Both the position numbers and the translations under genes were made by a program. DNA of 64,000 nt. Source: Luteimonas saliphila. GTDB taxonomy: Bacteria > Pseudomonadota > Gammaproteobacteria > Xanthomonadales > Xanthomonadaceae. The number at the start of each line of letters is the position of its first letter. Positions within the stretch are counted from its first letter, which is position 1. This document shows positions 34,536 to 43,768 of the stretch, piece by piece. Below the pieces are notes generated by a model. That model ran no database searches, was not told the origin of the DNA, and worked only from the letters and a program-made list of their open reading frames with translations. The stretch lies in the NCBI RefSeq assembly GCF_016774335.1, contig NZ_JAETWA010000042.1:13121-77120 (forward strand), read 5' to 3'.

Positions 34536-36833
34536 ATGAGCAGGCGCATGGCGATGATCGCCGCCGCCGCGCTGCTGGCGTGGGTCGGTGTCGCGCACGC
34601 CGCCCCGACCGCCGCCGACTACGAACGTTCGCTGGGTCTGCGCGAGCGCTGGATCGGGCTGACGCGCAACGTGGTGTGGCCGGCGCAGTGGCTGCCGGAC
34701 CACCGATTCCATTACCGCAAGACGGTCGAAGGCGGTTTCCGGTTCGTGGTCTACGACGCGGCCACGGGCAGTAGGGCCGACGCCTTCGATCATGCGCGCC
34801 TGGCCGAGGCGCTGCGCGCCGTGACCGGCATCGCGCACGATCCGCTGCGCCTGCCGTTCGAGCAGATCGCGTTCGACGGCGACGGCGCGGTCACGATGCA
34901 TCCCGAGGGTGCCGGCGGGCGCGTGCGCTGCGACCTGGAGGCCTATGCGTGCGCGCCGGAACAGGCGCAGGCGCGCAGGCCCCGCGCATTCGGTGTCGTG
35001 CGCGACCTGTCCGTCCCGGCCGACAACACGCCCAGGCGATCCCCCGACGGCCGCTGGGAAGCGTTCGCCGATGGCGATCGCATCGTCCTGCGGCGCACGC
35101 TGGACGGCAGCCTGCGCAGGCTGGCCGACGCGGGCTCGGCGGAAGCGTTCGACGATCCGGAGAGCATCCAGTGGTCGCCCGACTCCAGGTATCTGGCCTT
35201 CTACCGGGTCGTGCCCGGCACCGCGCGCCGCGTCACCCGGGTGGAAACCGCGCCGCCCGGCGGCGGCCAGCCGCAGGTCCGCACCCAGCTCTATCCCAAG
35301 CCCGGCGACGCCGTGGATGTCGAGCGCCCGGTGCTGGTCGAGGTCGACAGCGGCCGGGCGACGCTCGTGGACGACGCGCTGTTCGGCAAGCCGTACCGGC
35401 TTTCGCCGATCCGCTGGCGGGCCGACGGGCGCGCGTTCGCGTTCGACTACGTGCGCCGCGGCCACCAGCACGTGGCCCTGATCGAGGTGGCGGCGGACAG
35501 CGGCGTCGCGCGCGCGATCGCCCGCGAGGACAGCCGCAGCTTCGTCGACATTTCCCGCCCGTATCGCCACGAGTTCGACGACGGCCGTGCCGTGCTGTGG
35601 ATCTCCGAGCGCGACGGCTGGCGGCATCTGTATCTGCACGACGTGGTCGCGGGCGGGCCGCCGCGGCAGCTGACCCGTGGCGAGTGGGTGGTGCGCGAGG
35701 TGCTCGCGGTCGACGAGGCGCGGCGCGTGGTCTGGTTCGCCGCCAGTGGCATGGACCCCGGCAGGGATCCCTATCGTCGGCACCTGTTCCGCGTCGGCCT
35801 CGACGGCGGCGAGCCGGTCCGCCTGACCCATGTCGACGCCGACCACGACGTCGCGGTGTCGCCCGACGGCCGCTGGTACGTGGACGTGTACTCGCGCGTG
35901 GACGTGCCGCCGGTGATGGAACTGCGCCGCGCCGACGGCACCCTGGTGGCGGAGGTCGAGCGCGGCGACATCGACGCGCTGCTCGCGGCCGGCTGGCGCC
36001 CGCCCGAGCCGTTCGTGGCCAAGGGCCGGGATGGCGCCACCGACATCTGGGGGCTGGTGGTGCGCCCGCGCGACCATGATCCGGGCAAGCGCTATCCGGT
36101 GATCGAGAACATCTACGCGGGCCCGCACGACTCCTTCGTGCCCGGGACGTTCTGGCCGTTCGGCTACCACAGCGGCGGCGACAAGGCGATCGGCATGCAG
36201 GCGCTGGCCGACCTGGGCTTCATCGTCGTGCAGATCGACGGCATGGGCACGGCGAACCGCTCCAAGGCGTTCCACGACGTGGCCTGGAAGAACCTGGGCG
36301 ACTCGGGCTTTCCCGACCGCATCGCCTGGCACCGCGCGCTGGCCGCGCGGGACCCGTCGTACGACATCACGCGCGTGGGCATCTACGGCGCGTCGGCGGG
36401 CGGACAGAGCACGCTCGGCGGACTGCTGTTTCATCCGGAGTTCTATCGGGTCGGCGTCGCCTGGAACGGCTGCTACGACAACCGCATGGACAAGATCAGC
36501 TGGAACGAACAGTGGATGGGATGGCCGGTCGACGACAGCTACGCACGCGCGTCGGGCGTGGAGAACGCCCACCGGCTCCAGGGCGCGCTGCTGCTGATCG
36601 TCGGCGAACAGGACGAGAACGTCGATCCGGCCTCGACCATGCAGGTGGTCGCGGCGCTGGTCCGCGCAGGAAAGGACTTCGACCTGCTCGCCATTCCCGG
36701 CGGCGGCCATGCGGTCGGCCGCTCCACCGGCCCGATCGGGTACGTGCACCGCCGCCAGTTCGATTTCTTCGTCCGCCATCTGCTCGCCGCGCAAACACCG
36801 CGCTGGAACACGATGGTCGACGACCACCCATGA
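34536..36833 (+). CDS. Exported S9-family (DPP IV/prolyl-oligopeptidase-like) peptidase
   Basis: 765 residues from the ATG at 34536, with a GGAG site. The signal peptide is MSRRMAMIAAAALLAWVGVAHAA. A seven-bladed propeller follows (SPDGRWEAFADGDRIVLRR, WSPDSRYLAFYRVV, FAFDYVRRGHQHVALIE). The alpha/beta hydrolase domain has nucleophile GIYGASAGGQS, Asp in GEQDENVDPAS and His in PGGGHAVGRS. The usual aromatic in GxSxGG is Ala here. The S9 family cleaves after proline. Periplasmic location fits removal of Xaa-Pro dipeptides from peptides before import and M24 cleavage. Confidence 0.9.
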   Translation: MSRRMAMIAAAALLAWVGVAHAAPTAADYERSLGLRERWIGLTRNVVWPAQWLPDHRFHYRKTVEGGFRFVVYDAATGSRADAFDHARLAEALRAVTGIAHDPLRLPFEQIAFDGDGAVTMHPEGAGGRVRCDLEAYACAPEQAQARRPRAFGVVRDLSVPADNTPRRSPDGRWEAFADGDRIVLRRTLDGSLRRLADAGSAEAFDDPESIQWSPDSRYLAFYRVVPGTARRVTRVETAPPGGGQPQVRTQLYPKPGDAVDVERPVLVEVDSGRATLVDDALFGKPYRLSPIRWRADGRAFAFDYVRRGHQHVALIEVAADSGVARAIAREDSRSFVDISRPYRHEFDDGRAVLWISERDGWRHLYLHDVVAGGPPRQLTRGEWVVREVLAVDEARRVVWFAASGMDPGRDPYRRHLFRVGLDGGEPVRLTHVDADHDVAVSPDGRWYVDVYSRVDVPPVMELRRADGTLVAEVERGDIDALLAAGWRPPEPFVAKGRDGATDIWGLVVRPRDHDPGKRYPVIENIYAGPHDSFVPGTFWPFGYHSGGDKAIGMQALADLGFIVVQIDGMGTANRSKAFHDVAWKNLGDSGFPDRIAWHRALAARDPSYDITRVGIYGASAGGQSTLGGLLFHPEFYRVGVAWNGCYDNRMDKISWNEQWMGWPVDDSYARASGVENAHRLQGALLLIVGEQDENVDPASTMQVVAALVRAGKDFDLLAIPGGGHAVGRSTGPIGYVHRRQFDFFVRHLLAAQTPRWNTMVDDHP

Positions 36834-36861
36834 TCCCCAACGAACCACGCAGGAGGTCCTG

Positions 36862-38670
36862 ATGTCCGCCCTACGCCGTATCCGCCCCGCCTTGTCCGCC
36901 CTGGCAGTGACGCTCTCGCTCGCGATCGGGGCGCTCGCACCCGCGTATGCGCAGGATGCCGCCCCGCAGATCGCCGAGCCGGCCAACGCCTCGGAAGCGA
37001 AACTCAGGGCGCTGTACACCGACGAGTGGCAGTGGCGGCAGAAGGAGTTCGTGCGCGAGAAGGTCGACGGGCGCTGGCAGGAGGGCGACGGCCTGCCTTC
37101 GGTGACGCCGGAGGCCTGGGCGCGCCGCGCCGCCTACTGGAAGCGCGCGCTCGAGGACCTGGACGCGATTCCGGTCGCCGAGCTCTCGCGCGAGGAGCGG
37201 GTCAATGCGGCCGTGTTCCGCGCCGCGGTCGAGGCCCACCTCAATGGCGCCCAGTGGCGGACCTACGAAGCGCCGTTCAACAGCGACACGTTCTTCTGGG
37301 GCGGGCTGAATCCACGACAGCCGTACCAGACCGAGGCCGACTGGCGGCGCTTCATCGCCCGGCTGGCGGACGTGCCGCGCTACTTCGACGAGAACATCGC
37401 CAACATGGAGGCGGGCCTGGCGCGCGGCTGGAGCGTGCCGCGTTCCTCGGTGGAAGGTCGCGACAAGACCATCGAACCCTACACCCTGGACGGCGAGGGA
37501 AATCCGTTGCTGGCGACCTTCGATCGCATCCCGGCCACGATCCCGGAGCCGGTGCGCGCGCAACTGCGCGAGGAAGGCCGCAAGGTGGTGCGGGGGCAGG
37601 TGGTCCCGGCCTACGCCACGCTGCTGGCGTTCATGCGCGAGCAGTACCTGCCGCGTACGCGCACCACCACGGCCGCCGCCGACCTGCCGGACGGTCGCCG
37701 GTTCTACGGCTCGCAGATCCGCGAGTACGTCACCCGCGACATGACCGCGGAGCAGATCCACCAGATCGGGCTCGCCGAGGTCGCGCGGATCAGGGCCGAG
37801 ATGCAGGCGGTGATGAAACAGGCGCAATTCGAAGGCAGCTTCGCGGAGTTCATCCATTTCCTGCGCACGGATCCGCAGTTCTACGCCAGGACGCCGAAGG
37901 AGCTGCTGGCGCACACGGCGTGGATCGCCAAGAAGGTCGACGGTCAGCTCAGGCACGTCGTCGGCACCCTGCCGCGCTACCGCTTCACGATCCTGCCGGT
38001 GCCCGACGACATCGCCCCGATCTATACCTCGGGCCGCGGCGGGCTCGACTCGTGCCTGTTCAACACCTACGACCTGCCCTCGCGCCCGCTGTACAACCTG
38101 CCCGCGCTGGTGGTGCATGAGTGCGCGCCCGGCCACAGCTTCCAGGCGGCGCTGGCGCTGGAAGCGCCTGCGCGCCCGGACTTCCGCCAGCAGACCTATT
38201 TCTCCGGCTACGGCGAGGGCTGGGGGCTGTACACCGAATGGCTCGGCACCCGGATGGGCATCTACGAAACGCCGTACGACGACTTCGGCCGGCTGACCTT
38301 CGAGATGTGGCGCGCGGCGCGGCTGGTGATCGACACCGGTCTGCACGAGTACGGCTGGAGCCGGCAGCAGGCGATCGACTATCTCGCCGACAACACCGCG
38401 CTCGCGCACCACGACATCGTCAACGAGATCGACCGCTACATCGCGTGGCCGGGGCAGGCGCTGTCCTACTATCTCGGCTACAAGACGATCCGCGACCTGC
38501 GCAGCGAGGCCGAGCGCGAACTGGGCGCCGACTTCGACCAGCGCCCGTTCCACGACACCATCCTCAACCTGGGGTCGGTGCCGCTGCCGATGCTGGAGTC
38601 GGAGGTTCGAGCCTTCATCCAGGAGGCGAAGGCTGCGAAGGCCGCAACCGCGGGCGCGGCCGGGCGATGA
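36862..38670 (+). CDS. Exported DUF885 metallopeptidase-like protein
   Basis: 602 residues. The signal peptide (LSALAVTLSLAIGALAPAYAQ) follows a strong AGGAGG ribosome-binding site. The DUF885 zinc motif is VVHECAPGHSFQ (HExxPGH pattern), with downstream GEGWGLYTEWLG supplying the third ligand region. DUF885 proteins are predicted zinc dipeptidases or oligopeptidases in the envelope. It starts 28 bases after the S9 gene and overlaps the next gene's ATG, so it probably acts in the same peptide-degradation pathway. Confidence 0.9.
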   Translation: MSALRRIRPALSALAVTLSLAIGALAPAYAQDAAPQIAEPANASEAKLRALYTDEWQWRQKEFVREKVDGRWQEGDGLPSVTPEAWARRAAYWKRALEDLDAIPVAELSREERVNAAVFRAAVEAHLNGAQWRTYEAPFNSDTFFWGGLNPRQPYQTEADWRRFIARLADVPRYFDENIANMEAGLARGWSVPRSSVEGRDKTIEPYTLDGEGNPLLATFDRIPATIPEPVRAQLREEGRKVVRGQVVPAYATLLAFMREQYLPRTRTTTAAADLPDGRRFYGSQIREYVTRDMTAEQIHQIGLAEVARIRAEMQAVMKQAQFEGSFAEFIHFLRTDPQFYARTPKELLAHTAWIAKKVDGQLRHVVGTLPRYRFTILPVPDDIAPIYTSGRGGLDSCLFNTYDLPSRPLYNLPALVVHECAPGHSFQAALALEAPARPDFRQQTYFSGYGEGWGLYTEWLGTRMGIYETPYDDFGRLTFEMWRAARLVIDTGLHEYGWSRQQAIDYLADNTALAHHDIVNEIDRYIAWPGQALSYYLGYKTIRDLRSEAERELGADFDQRPFHDTILNLGSVPLPMLESEVRAFIQEAKAAKAATAGAAGR

Positions 38671-39170
38671 TGCGCCCGCGCGCCATGTTCGTGCCGTTCG
38701 TGCTGGCGGCGACGCTCGCCGCCGCCACGCCCGTTGCCGGGGCCGAGGACTGGATGCGGCAGGATGCAGCCATCCGCGAGGTGATCGCGGGCATGCAGGA
38801 CGCCTGGAATCGCGGCGACTTCGAGGGCTACATGGCGGGATTCCAGGATCCCGGCGTGGTGTTCGTGTCCCGCGGCCGGTTCCAGCGGGACTGGCAGGGC
38901 ACGCTGGACCACTACATCGCCGACTACGGTGGCGCGGCGGCGCGCCGCGGCACGCTGTGCTTCTACGACATCCGCATCGAGCGGCTGGCCGACGACGCCG
39001 CGCAACTGGTCAGCCGGTTCCGTCTCGCGCGCGAGGCGGAACCGCAGTACGGCATCAATACCCGGCTGATGCGCCGGCACGGCGGCCGCTGGGTGATCGC
39101 GCTCAACCACGTGTCCGCGGTCGACACGCCCGATCCGGCCGACGCCCTGCTCGCGACGGCCTGTCCCTGA
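38667..39170 (+). CDS. Exported SnoaL-like (DUF4440) protein
   Basis: 167 residues with signal peptide (AMFVPFVLAATLAAATPVAGA). The mature part shows the NTF2-fold entry AIREVIAGMQDAWNRGDFEGYMAGFQDPGVVFVSRGRFQRDW and strand pattern of SnoaL/DUF4440 domains, ending HGGRWVIALNHVSAV. No catalytic set is recognised; such proteins may bind small molecules. It overlaps the DUF885 stop and is the last gene of the putative operon. A converging hydrolase gene follows. Confidence 0.8.
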   Translation: MMRPRAMFVPFVLAATLAAATPVAGAEDWMRQDAAIREVIAGMQDAWNRGDFEGYMAGFQDPGVVFVSRGRFQRDWQGTLDHYIADYGGAAARRGTLCFYDIRIERLADDAAQLVSRFRLAREAEPQYGINTRLMRRHGGRWVIALNHVSAVDTPDPADALLATACP

Positions 39171-39211
39171 GCATCCAGCGCCCGCCATGGCGGCGGGCGC
39201 GGGGCCGAGGG

Positions 39212-40282
39212 TCATTCGCTGCGTGCGAGCAGCGTCTCCAGCTCCTGCTTCCACCACCGCGCCGAGGTATGCGTGCCGTGTCCGCGTGTTTCCGGCGATG
39301 CGGGAATCAGCACGTAGCGCGTCGTCTTCATCCGCGGCAGCAGTCGCTCGGGGATGCCCAGCTCCGGCGGGTTGATGAAGTCGTCCGCCGAGTTCACCCA
39401 GGTCAGCGGCGCGGTGATGCGTTCGAGCCCCGGCGACGGGTCGTAGTCGCGCGACGCATCGAGCTGGTACAGCCAGTCGTTGGCGTCGCGGCTGCCGATG
39501 TCGGCCGCGAAACGCTCCTCCCACCACGCATCGGCCCCGTCGCGGTCGGGATGCGCCGCATGCAGGTTGAGCGGCGCGATGCCCACCAGCACCGACAGCG
39601 TGGACGCGGTGCGCAGGCCCAGCAGTGGCTGGGACGCGTAGTCTCCGCCGTTCCAGGCCGGATCGCTGCGGATCGCATCCATCGCCGCGCGCCGCCAGAC
39701 CCGGTTGCGGTCGCCGATCCGGGTCGGCTGGCAGGCGAGCGGCATCAGCGCCTTCGCGAATTCCGGCCAGGTCTGGCCCCACATGAAGATGTGCATGCAG
39801 CCCATCGAGGTGCCGAGGATCAGGTTCAACCGGTCGACGCCCAGCGCCTCGGTCAGGAGCCGATGCTGGATCGCGACCATGTCGTCGTAGTCGTAGCGCG
39901 GGAACCGGGCGCGCAGGCCGTCGCTCGGCTTCGAAGAGCCGCCGTGCCCGATGTTGTCCGGCAGGATGATGAAGTAGCGCGACGCATCCAGCGGCTGGCC
40001 TGGACCGAACAGTTCATCGGCGAAGCGCGGCTGCAGGAACTGCGCGCCGCTGCCCCCGGTGCCGTGCAGGATCATCACCGCGTTGTCGATGCGGCCGTCG
40101 CGGTCGCGCCGCGGCTCGCCGAGCGTGCGGTAGTGGATCCGCACCTGCGGCAGGTGCTCTCCGGAGGCGAAGTCGACATCGTGCAGGACGGCGTCCGCCG
40201 CGCGCGGCTCGACGGGTTGCGCGAAAGCGGGGACGCACAGCAGCCAGAGCAGGACTGCGATGGGCGAGGCGGGCGAGGGCAT
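39212..40282 (-). CDS. Secreted MetX-like alpha/beta hydrolase
   Basis: 356 residues from the ATG at 40282, with signal peptide (SPIAVLLWLLCVPAFAQ). Fold and motifs follow the homoserine O-acetyltransferase (MetX)-like family: VRIHYRTLGEP, ILHGTGGSG, nucleophile LGTSMGCMHIF, Asp in NSADDFINPPE and His in RGHGTHTS. The export signal argues against a biosynthetic acyltransferase; an esterase or hydrolase in the periplasm is more likely. Convergent with the hydroxyproline unit and divergent from the TonB receptor. Confidence 0.85.
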   Translation of the reverse strand: MPSPASPIAVLLWLLCVPAFAQPVEPRAADAVLHDVDFASGEHLPQVRIHYRTLGEPRRDRDGRIDNAVMILHGTGGSGAQFLQPRFADELFGPGQPLDASRYFIILPDNIGHGGSSKPSDGLRARFPRYDYDDMVAIQHRLLTEALGVDRLNLILGTSMGCMHIFMWGQTWPEFAKALMPLACQPTRIGDRNRVWRRAAMDAIRSDPAWNGGDYASQPLLGLRTASTLSVLVGIAPLNLHAAHPDRDGADAWWEERFAADIGSRDANDWLYQLDASRDYDPSPGLERITAPLTWVNSADDFINPPELGIPERLLPRMKTTRYVLIPASPETRGHGTHTSARWWKQELETLLARSE

Positions 40283-40714
40283 GGCGGGCTCCGTAATCTG
40301 GCAGGCGGCAGCATTTATGCGGATATCGTCGTCAGTACTGCCGAAGTCGCCACAAACCACGCCGATCCGGCCGAACCGTGGGCCCCGTAGGCTGCGGGAT
40401 CAAACGAGGCTCGGTCACCAGCATAACGCTGGATGCCGTGGATGCGTAGCGTCGCTGCGCGTGCGTCGACGGCCGCCCGCCGTTTGCTGTGTCGCACAAC
40501 GATCATGCGGATTTCCGCATGCAACCTCGGCATTCCGCACAAGACCCGCACGGACGCGGCCGACGAGACTGCCTGTCATGGAAGCGCCATGTGTCCGACC
40601 GCGCGGCGGCGGCAACGGAATGCCGGAAACCGCATCCCTCCAGGGCGCGTCGCCGGCCCCGTCGGGCGGTCGGGGGCAGGGGGCGCTGCCATCCATCCAA
40701 CACCGGGGGTTGTC
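40283..40714. promoter_or_regulatory. Intergenic region before TonB receptor 1, with palindrome
   Basis: No gene is supported in these 432 bases. The main feature is an 18-base palindrome CATGCGGATTTCCGCATG at 40504-40521, about 194 bases before the receptor start. The half-site TGCGGAT recurs at about 40319-40325 (ATGCGGATATC). The repeats may be operators for a regulator of the receptor, but no regulator gene is adjacent. Confidence 0.4.
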
Positions 40715-43690
40715 ATGAAGCGTTCGATTCCGCGAAGCGAGCTGTGCCGTCCATCCGCCCGAGTGGCCCGACTGCCTCCGCGGCAGCGGCTGACCGCCGG
40801 CCTGTCGCTGGCGCTGCTCGCCAGCGTGTCGCTGGCCGCGCCAGTGGCGGCGCAGGACGAGGCCGGGGACGGGGACGGCCCCGCCGCGACCACGACCACC
40901 AGTCTCGACACCATCACCGTCACCGGCTCGCGCCTGATCCGCAAGGACCTCAGCGCGCCCAGCCCGACCACGGTGGTGACGCGCGAGGACATCCAGATGT
41001 CCGGCAGCGCGACCATCGAGACGGTGCTCAACGAGTTTCCGCAGCTCGCCGCGGGCAACACCTCCAGCGTCAACAACGGCGGCGGCTCCGGAGTGCTGAC
41101 CGCGAACCTGCGCGGCCTCGGCGCGACGCGCACGTTGACGCTGGTCAATGGCCGGCGCTTCATGCCGGCCAACTCGGATGGCGTGGTCGACCTGGCCAGC
41201 ATTCCCGACGCACTGATCGAGAACGTCGAGATCGTCACCGGCGGCGCTTCGGCGGTGTACGGCTCCGACGCGATCGCCGGCGCGGTCAATTTCATCCTGC
41301 GCAAGGACTTCAGCGGCGTCGAGGCGACGTACACGCGCGGCGAGACCGCGGAAGGCGACGGCACCTACGACAAGTTCGACATCACCATCGGCGGCAACTT
41401 CGCCGACGACAGGGGCAACGCCGTGCTGTCGATCAGCCGTACCGATCGCGAGCCCGTGCTGCAGGGCGGGCGCGAGTTCTCCCGCGTGCCGCTCGATACC
41501 ATCGGCGGCCAGCTCGTCCCGGGCGGCTCGGGCTCGATCCCGGGAACCCGGATCGGCCTGAGTTCCGGGCAGATGGCGTCGCTGGTCGGGGTGGACCTCA
41601 CCCCCGGCGGGCCGTGCAGTTCGGTCACCGGCCTGCGCTTCGGCGAAGGCGGCACTCCGCTGGTCTACTGCAACCCGCAGGACGCCTACAATTACGCCGA
41701 CCTGAACTTCCTGCAGCGGCCGCTGGAGCGTACCCAGGTCACGGCGCTCGCCGACTACGCGATCAACGACGCGGTCGAAGTCTACGGCGAGGCCTACTAC
41801 TCCAGGACGGAGAGCCGCTACCAGCAGGCGCCGGATTCGTTCACGCCGGTGACGCCGGGCGCGCCGTCCTCGACCCTGCTGGTGCCCAACTACGCCGACA
41901 ATCCGGTCCTGCTGCCGCGCGTGCGCCAGTTCTTCGCGGACAACGCGCACATCTTCGATCCCGACGGCGACGGCGTGGCGACCATCGTCGGCGCCGGGCG
42001 CCGCGCCGACGAGCTCGGCCCGCGCTTCTACACCTACGATCGCGCCAGCTACAACCTGGTCGGCGGCCTGCGCGGGGAGTTCGAGGCAGGTGGCGGGCAC
42101 TGGTGGCGCTGGGACGCCTTCGTGCAGGAGCAGCGCACCCGCACGGACACCACCAACAACAACCAGATCAACCAGGCGCGCCTGGCGCAGGCCCTGAACG
42201 CGACCGTCGACGGCAACGGCGACCTGGTCTGCGTCGACCAGAGCAGGGGATGCGTCCCCGCCAGCATCTTCGGTCTCGGATCGATCAGCCAGGACGCGGC
42301 GGCGTTCCTCACGCCGCAGCGCGCCCACTACGAGACCTTCGACCGCACGGTCGCCGGCGCGACCGTCAGCGGCACGATGTTCGACCTGCCCGCGGGCTCG
42401 GTGTCGCTGGCGTTCGGCGCCGAGTACCGCAAGGACGAATACGCGTTCCAGCCGAGCCCGATGGACGTTTCCGGCGAGTACGGCGCGGTCTCCGTCTCGC
42501 CGATGGCCGGCGAGTACAGCGTCAAGGAACTGTTCGCGGAGTTCCGGGTGCCGCTGCTCAGCGGCGCGGCGTTCGCGAAGGATCTGGCGATCGAGGGCGC
42601 CGCGCGCTACTCGGACTATTCCACCATCGGCGGGGTGAACACCTGGAAGCTCGGCGCCGAGTGGGCGCCCAGCGACTGGCTGCGCCTGCGCAGCGCGTAC
42701 AACGTGGCGATCCGCGCGCCGAACCTCAACGAGCTCTACTCGCCGCAGACGCGCGGCTTCACCGCGGGCGTGGATCCCTGCGTGGCCTCCGCCAACCCGA
42801 CGCCGGCGCAGCAGCAGCTGTGCATCCAGCAGGGCGTCCCGGCGGCCGACCTGCCGAACTTCTCGCAGGGTTCGGTCGGCTTCGAGCGCACCACCGGCGG
42901 CAACCCCGACCTGACCGAGGAGAAGTCCAAGACCTTCACCGCCGGCGCGGTGTTCTCGATCCCCGCGATCGAGGGCCTGAACTTCGCGGTCGACTACTTC
43001 CAGGTCGAGGTCGAGGACGCGATCACCAGCCTGGCTGCGAACCAGATGCTGGCCGACTGCTTCAGCCGCCTGGACCCCGCATCGCCCACCTGCCGCGCCA
43101 TCGTCCGCCTGCCGAACGGGCAGATCGACGACGTGCGTTCGACCCTGCAGAACATCGGGCTGCTCGAGGCCAGCGGCCTCGACTTCCAGGTCGACTACCA
43201 GTTCGGCGTGCCGTGGGGCATCGGCGGCAACGACGGCCGGGTATCGTTGCTGCTGCTGACCAGCTGGCTGTTCGAGCGCTCGCTGCAGGTCATCGCCGAC
43301 CAGGGCGAGGTCGACTGCGCCGGCTACATGGGCGGCGGCTGCGGCGGCGGCACCGGCAACATCATGATCCCGGACCTGAAGGTGAACCTGTCGGCCGGCT
43401 ACAGCAGCGGGCCGCTGTCGCTGCGCCTGCAGGGCCGCATGATCAACGATTTCGAGCTGCGGTCCGGGATCACCGCCGCGGTGAGCGAATCGCCGCGGGC
43501 GTGGTACTTCGACGCCAACGCCAGCTACGAAATCAACGACCACGTGCAGCTGTTCGGTGGCGTGGACAACCTCTTCGACCGCGACCCGCCGGTGCTCGGC
43601 ACGGCGCTGGCCGGCGACGCCAATACCGATGTCGGCGTGTACGACGTGCTCGGCCGCCGCTATTTCCTCGGCGTGCGGTTGAAGTTCTGA
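40715..43690 (+). CDS. TonB-dependent receptor 1
   Basis: 991-residue outer-membrane transporter. The signal peptide ends AAPVAAQ. A TonB-box-like ITVTGSR segment is followed by the plug (SAPSPTTVVTREDIQMSGSATIETVLNEFPQL... NLRGLGATRTLTLVNGRRF... VEIVTGGASAVYGSDAIAGAVNFILRKDF), then a 22-strand barrel ending in Phe (RYFLGVRLKF). It belongs to the group often linked to peptidases or glycosidases in Xanthomonads. The next genes in the same direction encode an exported amidohydrolase and a GH127-type glycosidase, so the ligand could be a glycan or peptide fragment; this is inference. Confidence 0.95.
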   Translation: MKRSIPRSELCRPSARVARLPPRQRLTAGLSLALLASVSLAAPVAAQDEAGDGDGPAATTTTSLDTITVTGSRLIRKDLSAPSPTTVVTREDIQMSGSATIETVLNEFPQLAAGNTSSVNNGGGSGVLTANLRGLGATRTLTLVNGRRFMPANSDGVVDLASIPDALIENVEIVTGGASAVYGSDAIAGAVNFILRKDFSGVEATYTRGETAEGDGTYDKFDITIGGNFADDRGNAVLSISRTDREPVLQGGREFSRVPLDTIGGQLVPGGSGSIPGTRIGLSSGQMASLVGVDLTPGGPCSSVTGLRFGEGGTPLVYCNPQDAYNYADLNFLQRPLERTQVTALADYAINDAVEVYGEAYYSRTESRYQQAPDSFTPVTPGAPSSTLLVPNYADNPVLLPRVRQFFADNAHIFDPDGDGVATIVGAGRRADELGPRFYTYDRASYNLVGGLRGEFEAGGGHWWRWDAFVQEQRTRTDTTNNNQINQARLAQALNATVDGNGDLVCVDQSRGCVPASIFGLGSISQDAAAFLTPQRAHYETFDRTVAGATVSGTMFDLPAGSVSLAFGAEYRKDEYAFQPSPMDVSGEYGAVSVSPMAGEYSVKELFAEFRVPLLSGAAFAKDLAIEGAARYSDYSTIGGVNTWKLGAEWAPSDWLRLRSAYNVAIRAPNLNELYSPQTRGFTAGVDPCVASANPTPAQQQLCIQQGVPAADLPNFSQGSVGFERTTGGNPDLTEEKSKTFTAGAVFSIPAIEGLNFAVDYFQVEVEDAITSLAANQMLADCFSRLDPASPTCRAIVRLPNGQIDDVRSTLQNIGLLEASGLDFQVDYQFGVPWGIGGNDGRVSLLLLTSWLFERSLQVIADQGEVDCAGYMGGGCGGGTGNIMIPDLKVNLSAGYSSGPLSLRLQGRMINDFELRSGITAAVSESPRAWYFDANASYEINDHVQLFGGVDNLFDRDPPVLGTALAGDANTDVGVYDVLGRRYFLGVRLKF

Positions 43691-43713
43691 GGGCGGGTCG
43701 TCCGGAAGTTTCC

Positions 43714-43766
43714 AGCGGGCCGCCGGTCGGAAGTCGCTCCCCTCTCCACGGCGGACCCGCTTTTTT
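43714..43766 (+). terminator. Rho-independent terminator of TonB receptor 1
   Basis: AGCGGGCCGCCG (43714-43725) pairs, with an internal bulge, with CGGCGGACCCGCT (43749-43761), followed by six T (43761-43766). The T-tract is also the left target duplication of the MITE-like element at 43769. Confidence 0.65.
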
Positions 43767-43768
43767 CT

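Noticed and set aside
39212..40282. Homoserine O-acetyltransferase (metX)
   Set aside because: A clear signal peptide and absence of methionine-pathway neighbours make cytoplasmic biosynthesis unlikely, despite fold similarity.
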